Shown: piece by piece, positions 9,301 through 18,594 of the stretch | Layout of the letters: each line of letters opens with the position of its first letter | How positions within the stretch are numbered: the first letter of the stretch is position 1 | Assembly: GCF_001428405.1 (NCBI RefSeq) | Contig: NZ_LMSL01000015.1 | Location: forward strand, 4,344-36,866 | DNA length: 32,523 bases | Direction of reading: 5' to 3' | DNA from: Frateuria sp. Soil773 | Lineage (GTDB): Bacteria > Pseudomonadota > Gammaproteobacteria > Xanthomonadales > Rhodanobacteraceae | Program-made: the position numbers and the translations under genes | Notes under the pieces: generated by a model | What the model saw: the letters and a program-made list of their open reading frames with translations, nothing else | The model's database searches: none | Told to the model about the DNA's origin: nothing

Positions 9301-10698
9301 CCGTTGTCGCTGGGCCAGGAGCGGCTATGGAGCATCGCCGCTTCCGGCCAGGATGACCTTGCCTACAACAGCGCCTATGTGCTGCGGATCCGTGGCGCGC
9401 TAGACGAGGCCCGTCTGGTCGAAAGCCTCGAAACGGTGATGATGCGACACCAGCCATTGCATAGCCTGATCCTCACCGATGCCGATGGCCGCCCGCAGGC
9501 AGTCCCGCAGGAACGGTCCGCGGCAGTGCACTTTTTCGACGTACGCGGTCTTTCCGTTGGCGATGCCGATGGGCGCATTGCGGCCATCGGCGCCGACATG
9601 CGCGACCACCCTTTCCATCTCGACCGTGAACTGCCGATTCGGGTCGGGTTGGTACGTACGGACGAGGAAGCCTGGAAACTGCTGGTCGCCGTGCACCATG
9701 TCGCCTGGGATGGTTGGTCGAACACGGTATTCCTCAATGATTTGCTGCAGGTCTATGTGAGCGGCGTGCAGTCGTTGCCTGTCTTGCCGCTGCGCTATGG
9801 CGATTTTGCGTTGTCGGAGCGTGCGGCCGTCGGTCATGCCCGCATCGAGGCGTCCCTACGCTACTGGCAGCGACAGCTTGACGGCTTGCCCACGCTGGAC
9901 TTGCGCGGTGTGGACTACGCGCGGCCGCGCTCGCCGTTCCAGGGGGGAGAGGTAAGTCGGGAGTTACCGGCCGACCTTATGCCCGTCATCCGGTCGCTTA
10001 CTGAAGCCACGTCGGTGACGTGCTTCATGCTCGGGCTTGCCGCTTGGTACCTGACCTTGCATCGACACAGTGGCCAGGTCGATCTGGCCATAGGCACTTC
10101 TTCGGCAAACCGTTCCGATCCAGCGCTAGAAGGATTGGTCGGATTTTTCGTGAACCAACTGGTCCTACGCGTCGACATGGCAGGGGACCCCAGTTTCCTA
10201 GCTCTGTTGCAGCAAGTGCGTGGTGTCGTGCTTCAGGCGTTCGAGAACGATGCTGCGCCTTTTGGCATGGTGGTATCTCGGCTTGCCAATTTGCGCCGCC
10301 CCGGGCGGAGTCCGCTTTACCAAGGAATGTTCGTGATGCAGAGCATCACGCGACCGATGCCTCAGGGGAGTGGACTGGAATTGGAAATGGAAGCCAGTGG
10401 AATCGAACATGCCAAGTTCGATTTGACTCTCTATCTGCAGGAAACTGCGCCCGATCGGTTGCGGGCAGCTCTGGTCTACGACCACGGTCTGGTCCAGCAC
10501 AAGCACGCCCAGCAAATTCTCGACGACTATCTCGACGCGTTGTCGTTTGTCGCAAATGAACCGTCGCAAACGCTTTCGGCCTGCATGCACCACCTCGATG
10601 TGCAGCGCGACCGACGCCTGGCCAGCAACAAGTTTCAGGGACTGCGCGCGCGTACCAGCCAGGGTGTCGCCGGAAACTTGCCCGAGACCATGTCGTAA
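6358..10698 (+). CDS. NRPS: degenerate C (interface-like)-A(Asp)-PCP-C
   Basis: 1446 residues, 30 nt after gene 2 in the same frame. Residues 1-370 form a C-family domain that keeps HEILRT but has Pro110-Ala111 where the catalytic HH should be; Asp115 is retained. The A domain (about 380-870) has A3 YTSGTTGDPKG, the A4 variant AADLGYT with Asp576, A5 NHYGPTETTVG and A10 NGKVDR. Its pocket reads DLTKIGHVGK, one or two conservative changes from the Asp code DLTKVGHIGK known from surfactin and bacitracin synthetases. The PCP has its GGHS serine at residue 924. A complete C domain (about 980-1415) follows, with HHVAWDGW from residue 1113 and GFFVNQLVLR. With no working N-terminal C domain, condensation onto this Asp must be done in trans, most simply by gene 2. 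The C-terminal C domain would then pass the chain to gene 4, which begins in the same way. Confidence 0.93.
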   Translation: MTETIFRLSPQQARQDALAPEAMMRLCLKFPAPREKTEVSAAIGRLLATHEILRTEIRSVPQGRFQFVQSQLATEPEPLDALQEHVRPRFGYALACNGAGQVESVWIATPAILLDAPSAPILAHQFSVALRGELAPPSLQYADLFDPDTQLGQMPPAGKGTATSTHSMKQLDLSAMRAAIAERASRWSVSVGALLMAMGSAWLHKLGASHIHLGFDARRDPELVNVLGRLDHVIAWLQPESQGLRLRGLAALIEERINREATADAALRAEIGAPATGVCEVICFEADADAVLQDLHLPLAGHEHGFRWLDDGQTLRLQWQFRSDRMEDAQADLFVAALPGWIDSALDQAELSGISMASAALENWYARLGLDHESAQMRFDSLPEAIAYWARTTPSAVALMSVDRPVRTYASLGEEVTRLGNALRLRGIVPGDRVAVAMGRTEAHLLAMLAVMASGAIYVPIDPSHPAARNRRVLADADVCLVLSDALSRDSELTAGLASSDLASLHYPDLGAEPIPLPSPPPQAAAYLVYTSGTTGDPKGVAVSHAAVCAYAQSLLARLTPPPAACFAALSTLAADLGYTSVFAALSSGGSYAILPDAVMLDGSRAAQAMNDWSVDFLKIVPSHWLALDEQARADGRVGMLPRAALIFGGDRLDDSILTRIRARAPSLRVFNHYGPTETTVGVLFGEVTTESSGVPLGRPLAHVAARVMDAAQELCLPGQEGELAFSGLSVAQGYWRQPSATALRFRPDPWSAQAGARLYLTGDYGRVTGTGMFHFLGRRDEQLKLGGLRVDLGEVQAGLKSLLGEKPVYILPDTRSAHTLLRAFVQSSSALDTADAAARLYDLLPKHMQPASIDVVPVLPLTANGKVDRSALLAIADRHEQSAMAAPESDTECWLRNLWAELLEIDVSMIGRHSNFFRIGGHSLLAARMLARTRLKYRCELSIRAFFQHATLAQFAGLVDAAGDAVVQAWLQAAPAQFSYPLSLGQERLWSIAASGQDDLAYNSAYVLRIRGALDEARLVESLETVMMRHQPLHSLILTDADGRPQAVPQERSAAVHFFDVRGLSVGDADGRIAAIGADMRDHPFHLDRELPIRVGLVRTDEEAWKLLVAVHHVAWDGWSNTVFLNDLLQVYVSGVQSLPVLPLRYGDFALSERAAVGHARIEASLRYWQRQLDGLPTLDLRGVDYARPRSPFQGGEVSRELPADLMPVIRSLTEATSVTCFMLGLAAWYLTLHRHSGQVDLAIGTSSANRSDPALEGLVGFFVNQLVLRVDMAGDPSFLALLQQVRGVVLQAFENDAAPFGMVVSRLANLRRPGRSPLYQGMFVMQSITRPMPQGSGLELEMEASGIEHAKFDLTLYLQETAPDRLRAALVYDHGLVQHKHAQQILDDYLDALSFVANEPSQTLSACMHHLDVQRDRRLASNKFQGLRARTSQGVAGNLPETMS

Positions 10699-10712
10699 CA
10701 CGGACCGAAGCC

Positions 10713-13700
10713 ATGAATGCAACTGCAAACAGGGACGAAGCAGCTTTTCACTTGGCTCCTCATCAGGAACGATGGCTGCGCGTGCATGGCGCCGGCATCG
10801 ATGCGGGCGAGGGAAGCATCGAGACGCTGATCCGTTTGACGTACCGCGGTCCGATGACTCGCGCCGAACTGCAAAGGCGCTGGCAATTGCTTGAGCGGCG
10901 GCATGAGGTGCTGCGCACGCGTTACCAGGCTGCACCAGGACACCGCACGTCGCTCCAGTGGATATCGCCGGACCCGAACGGTTCTGCATCGGTGCGAATG
11001 GCCGGTAACGCGGGTGCCATCGAGATCGAGCTGCGCGCGCAAGGACTGTCGATCGATACGCGCAGCATCCATCAACTGCTGGATGAACTGCTCGATTCCC
11101 GCGACCTGGCGCCAGTCAATCTTGCCTTTGCAGATGTCTCCGAGTGGTTGCGCGGCCTGCGTGAAACGCCCGAAGCGGAGGAAGCTCGCCGGTTCTGGTT
11201 GCAGACGCGCCTGGAAGGCACCAACGCCAAGCCACTGCCCTGGATGCGGGATGGCAAGGCGGGCGCAGTCGTCGAGCAGCATGTCCGGCGCTGCCCGCCC
11301 GCAACTGTTGACGCTATCCAGTCTTTGTGCCGGCATGAACCCGCCTTGGCGCCCCAGGATATCCATATGGGAGCCTGGCTCGTTCTGGTTGCTCATTTCG
11401 GCGGCCGCTCCCGGTTGACTTTCGGCTACGAGCACGACGGTCGCTCCGATCCAGAGCTGCAAAGCGTTCTGGGGCAGTTGGCTCGCGTGCTGCCTGTGTC
11501 GGCCGATCTCGATCTGGATCAAAACTGGTTGCAGTGGTTTCGGTCTCTGGCCGGGCAGCGTCGGCAGTGGTGCCGATGGGCCGAATACTTTGACGAGGCC
11601 AGTCTGCCGGACAGCAAACGCGCCGATGGCATGCAGCTACAGTTTGCATTCGATGCGCTGGACGATTTGTCCGTAGCCCGGGAGCTGGGCGAAGGCGTGC
11701 AGGCGGATTGGCAAGCCGAGCCTGCGCACCTTCGATTGCGCGTCCAGGACTTCGGTTCGCAAGTGATTACCCGCCTCCAGTATCCCCACGGTATGTTGGC
11801 GCCGGAAGCGGCTGCGCATCTGCTTGAAGCCTACCAGTCCTGCCTGTCGCACCTGGCTGTCCTTCTGGACCGGCCGCTAAGCACCTTGGGTTCGGATTTG
11901 GCAGCGCCGCTTGCCATGAATGCGAAGGACGCCGCAGGGACGCAGGCCATGCCGGGTCCGCCATCCCTGCTTCTGGACAAATTGGCTCATTGGGCGACTC
12001 GGGTTCCGGCCCATACGGCCTTGGCCGATCCGCACGGTGCCCTGAATTATGGCGCCTTGGCCGTCGAGATCGAGAACGCCGCCTGCCGCCTGCTCGCTCT
12101 CGGTGTTCGCAGGGGCGACCGCGTTGCTTTGCTGTTGCCGCGTACAGCACGACAGTTGGTCGCTTGCTTCTCGGTTTGGCGTGCCGGTGCGGCCTACGTG
12201 GTCATGGAACCCGAGACCCCCAAGCAGCGATTGCAGGCATTGTTGCGGGATTGCGGCGCACGGATCGTCGTGCACGAGACGGAAATCGACGGTCTGGAGG
12301 AGTTTGCCTGCTTGTCGCTGGAAGGCCTTTTTGACGCCGGTGCCAGCAGGCCGCAGTTGCCACCGTTGCCGACAGCGAGCGACCTGGCTTACCTGGTTTA
12401 TACCTCCGGTACGACAGGGTTGCCCAAGGCCGTCATGGTATCCCACGGCGCATTGGCAACCTATATCGCCGGCATCGACTCGCGCATCGTCGCTGCCATG
12501 ACGGAGGGCTCCGACCGTCGTTACGCCAGCCTGTCCAGCTTGGCTGCCGATCTTGGCTATACCGCCTACTTCGGTGCCCTTGCCCAAGGCGGGAGCATAG
12601 AGGTGATTCCCGAGTGGATGAGCCACGACCCCAAGTCCATGGCCGCCCATGTGGCGGTACGGCGCTTGGCCGTGCTCAAGATCGTGCCGTCGCACCTGCG
12701 CGCATTGCTGAGCGAACTGGACGACCGCGATGGGGCCAGGCTGCTGCCTACGGCGGTACTGCTGCTCGGTGGCGAACGGACGGATACGGAACTGCTGCGG
12801 CGCGTGCGCGAACTGGCCCCTGGGCTGACGGTCCTGAACCACTATGGTCCGAGCGAGTGCACGGTTGGCGTGCTCAGCGCCCCCTTGTCGGCCAACTCTC
12901 CCGTTGTCGTTGGCAGGCCTTGGGCTGGTACCTCGGTACAGGTGCTCGATGAAGCGCTCCGGCCTGTGGCAACCGGCTTCACCGGTCAACTGTATGTGTC
13001 GGGTGCGCAACTTGCACAAGGTTATCTGGGACGAGCGCGGCAGACGGCCTCGGTATTCCTGCCGGCTCCGGGGGGCAATGGTGCGCGTCGCTATGCGACC
13101 GGCGACCGTGTGCGCCAACACCCGGGTGGTGAAATCGAGTTCATCGGCCGCATCGATGACCAGGTCAAGATTCGCGGCTATCGCATCGAGTTGGCAGAGG
13201 TGGAAGCTGGTTTGCGCCAATTGCCGGAGGTCGCGGCAGCCGCTTGCAGGATGATAGAGCGCGATGGTCGCCCACAGTTGGTGGCTTATGTGGTGCTGAC
13301 CGGGGGGGCGATGGATGTCGGGGGGCTGCGTGCGAGCCTGCGGCTGCTACTGCCTGACTACCTGGTGCCTAGCCTTTGGTGTGCCCTGGACGCCTTGCCT
13401 TTGCACGGCAATGGAAAGATCAACCGTATGGCCTTACCGGAGCCATCGCGAGCCCAGGCAAACGGTCAGGCTCCGGTAGCGCCTCGCAGTGACGCCGAGC
13501 AAATGCTTTGTACGATCATGGCCGAGCTGTTGAAGCGCGAAGAGGTGTCGATCTACGACAACTTCTTCGAGCTTGGCGGAGATTCGATTATTGCCATCCA
13601 GATTGCCGCGCGAGCGCGACGCCATGGCCTGGTATTCAAGGCCGACCAGATGTTCCAGCATCCGACCGTTGCCGAACTAGCCGTGGTTGCGGTAGAGGCC

Positions 13701-16700
13701 AAGCGTGGCCTCGAAGGCAATGGCGCACCCACCGGTCCCGCCGGACTGACCCCGATACAGCAGCGTTTTGCGGAATCGCGCCTGGATTTCGAAAGACGCT
13801 ACAACCATAGCCGTGTGTTCACGCCGACCGTTGACCTGGACGAAGCCGGCCTCAGGAGAACCCTGCTTGCACTGGCCAACCAGCATGACATGCTGCGGGC
13901 TCGATTCGAGCCGGCCACCGATGGATGGCAACAAGTCGTGGCTCCGCCATGGATCGAGGCAGACGTGCCGCTGGACATTGAATACGTCCCGCAATCGCTC
14001 TCTAGTTCGGCGCGCCAAGACTGGTATCAACGCCGCTTCGATGATGCCCATGCCCGCGTAGATCCCCGCCATGGTCCCGTTTTTCGGACACTCTGGCTGC
14101 GCGCCGAAACGCCGGCCGACTCGCGCTTGCTGATCGCGATCCACCATTTGGTGGTCGACGTCGTATCTTGGAACATCCTCGCCGAGGATCTGATCGTCTG
14201 CGGACCGGATGGTTCCGGTATTGCGCAGTTGCCACCGCGAACGAGCTCGTTCCTGGATTGGGCGGCACGCCTGCGTTCGCATGCTGCCACTGCCACGATG
14301 CTCGAAGAGTTGCCATATTGGCGGGACCAAGTCGCATCCATGCAGGCGCTAAAGGTCGATCAGACGCGCCCCATGTCGGAAAATACCTTCGCGCGTGCGG
14401 CCACTGCCGAACTCGCGCTGTCAGCACAGGTCAGTGGGCGATTGATCCAGATGCTGGCGCGCAGCGATCGCGATGGCTTCGGCGATGCCCTGGTGGCTGC
14501 GTTGGCCAGTGCGCTATGCGCAGTCACAGGTACAGACCAGACCTGGATCGAACTTGAGTCGCACGGACGCGAGGATCTTTTCGCCGAAGTCGATTGCCTG
14601 CGGACGGTGGGTTGGTTCACGGCGCGCTATCCCTTGCATGTCGATTTGGCTGGCGCGGAGACGGCGGTTTCCCGCCTGGCGCGCGCACGTCAGGCAATGG
14701 CCGCCGTACCCAGGCGCGGCATCGGTTACGGATTGCTGCGTTACCTGAACGGTGATCCAGCCTCTGAAGTGCTCCGCGAACAGGGTTCGCCGCAAGTCAG
14801 CCTGAACTATATCGGCCAGGTTAGAAGCCATGTGCAGGACGACTCGCTCTGGCTCCGGCTTGCCGGCGACCCTGGATGCGAGCGAGACCTCCAACAGCAG
14901 CGCGAGCACCTGCTGACGTGCATTGCCGGCCTTTATGACGGCTGCCTTCAGTTGCGTGTGCAATACAGCACCGCGCACGTTCATGCTGACTGGGTGCAAG
15001 CGCTACTGTCCCATATCGAGTCCGACTTGCTGGCCATGCTGGACGGCACCGGGCTGGACGATGCGGATCAGGCGCAGGCATGGGAGGCGCTAGATCCTGC
15101 GACGCAGGCTTGGTTGAAGCGATATGTGCCGGTCCAGGCTGGCCCGGTCAATGCCTGTTATCCGCTGTCGCCGTTGCAGACTGGCATGCTCTTCCACAGC
15201 CAAAGCTCGCCGGGCACGGGAGCCTACCTGCTTCAGATGGCCGTGGAACTCGGTCCCCGTACCGATGTCGCCACCTTGTTGGCGGCGTGGCAGGACGTAT
15301 TGGATGAAAATCCCGTCTTGCGGACTGGATTTGCTGGTTTCGGCAGTGATTCGCCACGCCAGTTCGTGGTCGCACGCCTGCCGCTTCCGGCGGTGGTGAT
15401 CGACTGGCGCGACATGCAGGCAGATCGCTTCGAAGCCAGCCTGGACGATTTTTTGCAGCGTGACCGGGTTACCGACTTTGCGCTCGATCAGGCGCCGCTG
15501 ATGCGCATCACGATCATCCGGCAACCCGACGGGCGAGTACGCCTGGTCTGGACGCGCCACCACGCCATCGTCGACGGCTGGTCCTCATCGATGCTTCTTT
15601 CCGATGTGGCGACCGGTTATGCGCACAGACTGCAGGAGCAAGCATGGAGGCCCGAGCCACGTCCGGGTTATCAGCGATACATCGAGTGGCTTGGCGCTCA
15701 ATCCAGCCATGCGGACGCAGGGACATTCTGGCGGCGTTACCTGCACGATATGTCTTTGCCGACGCCGTTGACCGATCCAGCCGAAAGAAAGGATGCCCAG
15801 GCGATTACGCTGGACTGCCATGCCGTACTGGACGCGGACACGTCTGACCGTCTTCGGCAATTGGCGCGCGCGGCCAAGACTACGCAGAACATTCTGGTTC
15901 AGGCCGTGTGGGGGTACCTGCTGGGCGTAGTCAGTGGCCGGGACGACGTGCTGTTCGGTACGGTGGTTTCCGGCCGGCCGGCCGAGCTCGCGGATGTCGA
16001 GCGTATGGTCGGCCCATTCATCAATACGCATCTGGTGCGCGTGCGTATCGGGAGTGCGTGGGTACAATGCCTGGCCGACATGCATTCGGCACAGATCGAG
16101 CGTGAGCGATTTGCGCACACGCCGATCACGGATGTGCGCCAAGCTGCCGGCCTGCCGGGCGACAATGAGCTGTTTCAGTCGCTGTTCCTGTTCCAGAACT
16201 ATGCGACCGACACGCGCGGCTTGCATTCCGCCGACAATCCGCTTGAGCTGCTCAGCACGCAGGCACTGGACAAAACCAATTATCCGTTCACGATCTACGT
16301 TTCCCCGCAAGGGCCGCTCCGGCTGAGGCTTTGCGCGGATCCGAACCGGGTCAGCGAAGCGCGTGCTCGGGCCATGCTGGACAGCTACGTGACCATGCTA
16401 CGGCACTTGGCTGAGGCTGGCGAACTGGGTGCCGATCGACCTGCACTCGCTATCGACGAGCATCCCTTGCCTGCCAGCACTGCGTTGCCTGCGTTAGCGC
16501 GCGAGGATTGGTTGGTAGCGGGCAGCTTCACGACGGAGCCGTTGGCGCCATTCTTGGGGTACTGGGCGCGATTGTTCGATCGGCAGCCGACGGTCACGTT
16601 TGCCGCGCATGGTCAATTGATCCAGCCGCTGCTCGATCCTGAGGTACGTGCACGCAAGGGATACGCGCAACCGCTGCTGTTGTGCTTGCGCTGGTCCGAC

Positions 16701-18593
16701 TGGTTGGGTCAGGGCGATCTCGAAACCGGGCTCCGGAATCTCGAGCGCACCGCCCTCGAGTTCGAAGCGGCGCTCCAAGCATTCGCCGGCAAAGTGGATG
16801 TGCCGGTCCAGGTCGTACTATGTCCGGAACGCGAGGATGTGTCGGCATCCGTCGCCAAGGCAAGCCTTGCGCTATCGGCACGCTTGCAAGCCACGATCCA
16901 ACGCCTGCCGAACGTCGGCCTGTTCGAACTGAACGCCGTGCTTTCCCGTTGGCAGGTGTCATCGGTGCACGATCAACGTGCAGACGAAATCGCCGCGACG
17001 CCCTATACGGCAGTTGCTTATGCGGCACTTGCTGCGGAGACCTATCGCCGGTTCGATGCACGCACACGCGTACCGTTCAAGGTCCTCGTGCTCGATTGCG
17101 ACAATACCCTCTGGGGCGGTGTCTGCGGAGAATTGGGGGCCGAAGGCGTATCCATCGACGGACCGTATGCCATGGTTCGCGCCGCCGCGTTGCGCGCCAG
17201 ACAAAATGGCATGCTGCTGGCCATTGCCAGCAAGAACAACGAGGCCGACGTCAAGGCGGTATTCGAACGTCGCGACCTGGGTTTGAAATACGAGGACTTT
17301 GCGGCTACCCGCGTCAACTGGGGGGCCAAGTCCGACAACATCGCCGAAATCGCCGTCGAATTGAATCTGGGCCGCGACAGCTTTGTGTTTCTGGACGACG
17401 ACCCGATGCAGGTCCTCGAGGTATCGCGTCGGTTGCCAGAGGTTCTGGCATTGCAGTTGCCAGCCGACACGACCGAGATACCGCGCTTTCTGGAGCGTCT
17501 GTGGGTGCTGGACATTGCGGAAGGAAATGCCGGCGGCGGCACCGACCGCACCGAGCAGTACATCCAGCACCGAGCGCGCGAACAGTTGCGCACCGAAGTC
17601 GAAAGCCTGGGGGCGTTCATTGCCGGGTTAGGGGTGGAGATTCACTTCGAGGGAATCGGGTTGTTACATGTGGCACGCCTGGCCGACTTGGCGCAGCGCA
17701 CCAACCAGTTCAATCTGGGCCTGACTCGCCATAGCGAAGCGTCGCTCCAGCAGCAGTTGCAGGCCGGAGCGTTAACCGGCTTCATGGTCCGGGTCAAGGA
17801 CCGGTTCGGCGATTACGGGCAGGTCGGCGCGGCGCTTTTCCATCGACAGGGGAGCTGCCTGGCCGTCACCGATTTCTGGTTGAGTTGCCGGGCGCTGGGT
17901 CGCGCCGTGGAGTTCGCTATGTTGCGCGAACTGGCTGGCATCGCGGAAGGCGAGGGGGCCAGCAGTCTGCATCTGGCCTGGCAGACCGGTCCGCGTAATA
18001 CGCCGGCATTGAGCTTCCTGTCGGAACTGGAGGCCCGTGCGGCAGGTGTCGAACGCACGGCCGGCGTCCTGCGTATACCCACGGCCAGCGCCCGCCTCCT
18101 GTATGCTGATGTCGACCAAGGGACAAACTTGGCTACTGGCGAAGGGGGGCGCCAATCACATGCAGTCGCGTGCCAGCCGACGGCATCGAGCCATAGGCGT
18201 GCGCACCAGCCCTATGTGCTGGCGGCAGGCCAGTTGGGGGATGCCCGGGAAATACTGGAAGCTGTCAGCCGCCAACAACAGCAACCCTCCGTGCTACGTG
18301 CCCCCTATGTGGAGCCCCGGGGCGAGAGCGAGCGCTTGATCGCAGAAACGATGGCTGAGTTGCTGCGTGTGAACCCTGTCGGCAGCGAGGACAACTTCTT
18401 TGCGCTAGGTGGCCACTCCCTGCTGGCGGTGCGTCTGGTCGCACGAATCGCCGACGCGACCGGCGTGCAGTTGCCGCTGCATGTGGCGCTGGAATCGCCC
18501 AAGGTTGCCGATCTGGCCTTGCGCCTGGACGTGCTCAGGCCATCGGCCCGCACCGCGGATGCTGGCGATGAAATGGAAGTTCTGGAGATTTGA
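10713..18593 (+). CDS. NRPS: degenerate C (interface-like)-A(Asp)-PCP-E-C-FkbH-ACP
   Basis: 2626 residues, 14 nt after gene 3. Residues 1-400 are a C-like domain with Gln110-Gly111 in place of HH and Asp115 kept, matching gene 3 position for position. The A domain (about 410-910) has AADLGYT with Asp613 and pocket DLTKLGHVGK, which reads as Asp. PCP1 carries Ser958 in GGDSI. An epimerization domain (about 1005-1450) has HHLVVDVVSW from 1144 and NYIGQV at 1365, so the residue should become D. A C domain (about 1470-1910) has SPLQTGMLFH, typical of D-accepting C domains that follow E, and HHAIVDGWS from 1616. An FkbH-like region (about 1930-2450) has DCDNT at 2128-2132, ASKNN, FLDDDP and the acetyltransferase-like TNQFNLGL. 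FkbH proteins dephosphorylate 1,3-bisphosphoglycerate and load glyceryl onto a carrier, here ACP2 (GGHS, Ser2569). Module 2 therefore inserts glycerate rather than an amino acid, and the link formed by the C domain could be an ester. Confidence 0.93.
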   Translation: MNATANRDEAAFHLAPHQERWLRVHGAGIDAGEGSIETLIRLTYRGPMTRAELQRRWQLLERRHEVLRTRYQAAPGHRTSLQWISPDPNGSASVRMAGNAGAIEIELRAQGLSIDTRSIHQLLDELLDSRDLAPVNLAFADVSEWLRGLRETPEAEEARRFWLQTRLEGTNAKPLPWMRDGKAGAVVEQHVRRCPPATVDAIQSLCRHEPALAPQDIHMGAWLVLVAHFGGRSRLTFGYEHDGRSDPELQSVLGQLARVLPVSADLDLDQNWLQWFRSLAGQRRQWCRWAEYFDEASLPDSKRADGMQLQFAFDALDDLSVARELGEGVQADWQAEPAHLRLRVQDFGSQVITRLQYPHGMLAPEAAAHLLEAYQSCLSHLAVLLDRPLSTLGSDLAAPLAMNAKDAAGTQAMPGPPSLLLDKLAHWATRVPAHTALADPHGALNYGALAVEIENAACRLLALGVRRGDRVALLLPRTARQLVACFSVWRAGAAYVVMEPETPKQRLQALLRDCGARIVVHETEIDGLEEFACLSLEGLFDAGASRPQLPPLPTASDLAYLVYTSGTTGLPKAVMVSHGALATYIAGIDSRIVAAMTEGSDRRYASLSSLAADLGYTAYFGALAQGGSIEVIPEWMSHDPKSMAAHVAVRRLAVLKIVPSHLRALLSELDDRDGARLLPTAVLLLGGERTDTELLRRVRELAPGLTVLNHYGPSECTVGVLSAPLSANSPVVVGRPWAGTSVQVLDEALRPVATGFTGQLYVSGAQLAQGYLGRARQTASVFLPAPGGNGARRYATGDRVRQHPGGEIEFIGRIDDQVKIRGYRIELAEVEAGLRQLPEVAAAACRMIERDGRPQLVAYVVLTGGAMDVGGLRASLRLLLPDYLVPSLWCALDALPLHGNGKINRMALPEPSRAQANGQAPVAPRSDAEQMLCTIMAELLKREEVSIYDNFFELGGDSIIAIQIAARARRHGLVFKADQMFQHPTVAELAVVAVEAKRGLEGNGAPTGPAGLTPIQQRFAESRLDFERRYNHSRVFTPTVDLDEAGLRRTLLALANQHDMLRARFEPATDGWQQVVAPPWIEADVPLDIEYVPQSLSSSARQDWYQRRFDDAHARVDPRHGPVFRTLWLRAETPADSRLLIAIHHLVVDVVSWNILAEDLIVCGPDGSGIAQLPPRTSSFLDWAARLRSHAATATMLEELPYWRDQVASMQALKVDQTRPMSENTFARAATAELALSAQVSGRLIQMLARSDRDGFGDALVAALASALCAVTGTDQTWIELESHGREDLFAEVDCLRTVGWFTARYPLHVDLAGAETAVSRLARARQAMAAVPRRGIGYGLLRYLNGDPASEVLREQGSPQVSLNYIGQVRSHVQDDSLWLRLAGDPGCERDLQQQREHLLTCIAGLYDGCLQLRVQYSTAHVHADWVQALLSHIESDLLAMLDGTGLDDADQAQAWEALDPATQAWLKRYVPVQAGPVNACYPLSPLQTGMLFHSQSSPGTGAYLLQMAVELGPRTDVATLLAAWQDVLDENPVLRTGFAGFGSDSPRQFVVARLPLPAVVIDWRDMQADRFEASLDDFLQRDRVTDFALDQAPLMRITIIRQPDGRVRLVWTRHHAIVDGWSSSMLLSDVATGYAHRLQEQAWRPEPRPGYQRYIEWLGAQSSHADAGTFWRRYLHDMSLPTPLTDPAERKDAQAITLDCHAVLDADTSDRLRQLARAAKTTQNILVQAVWGYLLGVVSGRDDVLFGTVVSGRPAELADVERMVGPFINTHLVRVRIGSAWVQCLADMHSAQIERERFAHTPITDVRQAAGLPGDNELFQSLFLFQNYATDTRGLHSADNPLELLSTQALDKTNYPFTIYVSPQGPLRLRLCADPNRVSEARARAMLDSYVTMLRHLAEAGELGADRPALAIDEHPLPASTALPALAREDWLVAGSFTTEPLAPFLGYWARLFDRQPTVTFAAHGQLIQPLLDPEVRARKGYAQPLLLCLRWSDWLGQGDLETGLRNLERTALEFEAALQAFAGKVDVPVQVVLCPEREDVSASVAKASLALSARLQATIQRLPNVGLFELNAVLSRWQVSSVHDQRADEIAATPYTAVAYAALAAETYRRFDARTRVPFKVLVLDCDNTLWGGVCGELGAEGVSIDGPYAMVRAAALRARQNGMLLAIASKNNEADVKAVFERRDLGLKYEDFAATRVNWGAKSDNIAEIAVELNLGRDSFVFLDDDPMQVLEVSRRLPEVLALQLPADTTEIPRFLERLWVLDIAEGNAGGGTDRTEQYIQHRAREQLRTEVESLGAFIAGLGVEIHFEGIGLLHVARLADLAQRTNQFNLGLTRHSEASLQQQLQAGALTGFMVRVKDRFGDYGQVGAALFHRQGSCLAVTDFWLSCRALGRAVEFAMLRELAGIAEGEGASSLHLAWQTGPRNTPALSFLSELEARAAGVERTAGVLRIPTASARLLYADVDQGTNLATGEGGRQSHAVACQPTASSHRRAHQPYVLAAGQLGDAREILEAVSRQQQQPSVLRAPYVEPRGESERLIAETMAELLRVNPVGSEDNFFALGGHSLLAVRLVARIADATGVQLPLHVALESPKVADLALRLDVLRPSARTADAGDEMEVLEI
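16510..18060 (+). other. FkbH-like glyceryl-loading region inside gene 4
   Basis: Three parts are visible: an N-terminal region with WLVAGSFTTEPLAPFLGYW and LLCLRWSDW, as in free-standing FkbH proteins; a HAD phosphatase core with DCDNT (17094-17108); and a C-terminal GNAT-like part with TNQFNLGL. All three are needed in known FkbH enzymes, so the region looks complete. It lies between a C domain and a carrier protein, in the place an A domain would normally occupy. Confidence 0.88.
18584..18587 (+). promoter_or_regulatory. Ribosome binding site for the ABC exporter
   Basis: GGAG lies 7 nt before ATG 18595, within the end of gene 4. Because the stop and start are one base apart, ribosomes finishing gene 4 can probably reinitiate here. 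Confidence 0.6.
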
Positions 18594-18594
18594 G

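Noticed and set aside
13700-15060. The first HHxxxD domain of gene 4 taken as an ordinary C domain
   Set aside because: HHLVVDVVSW, NYIGQV and the preceding GGDSI carrier are marks of an epimerization domain.
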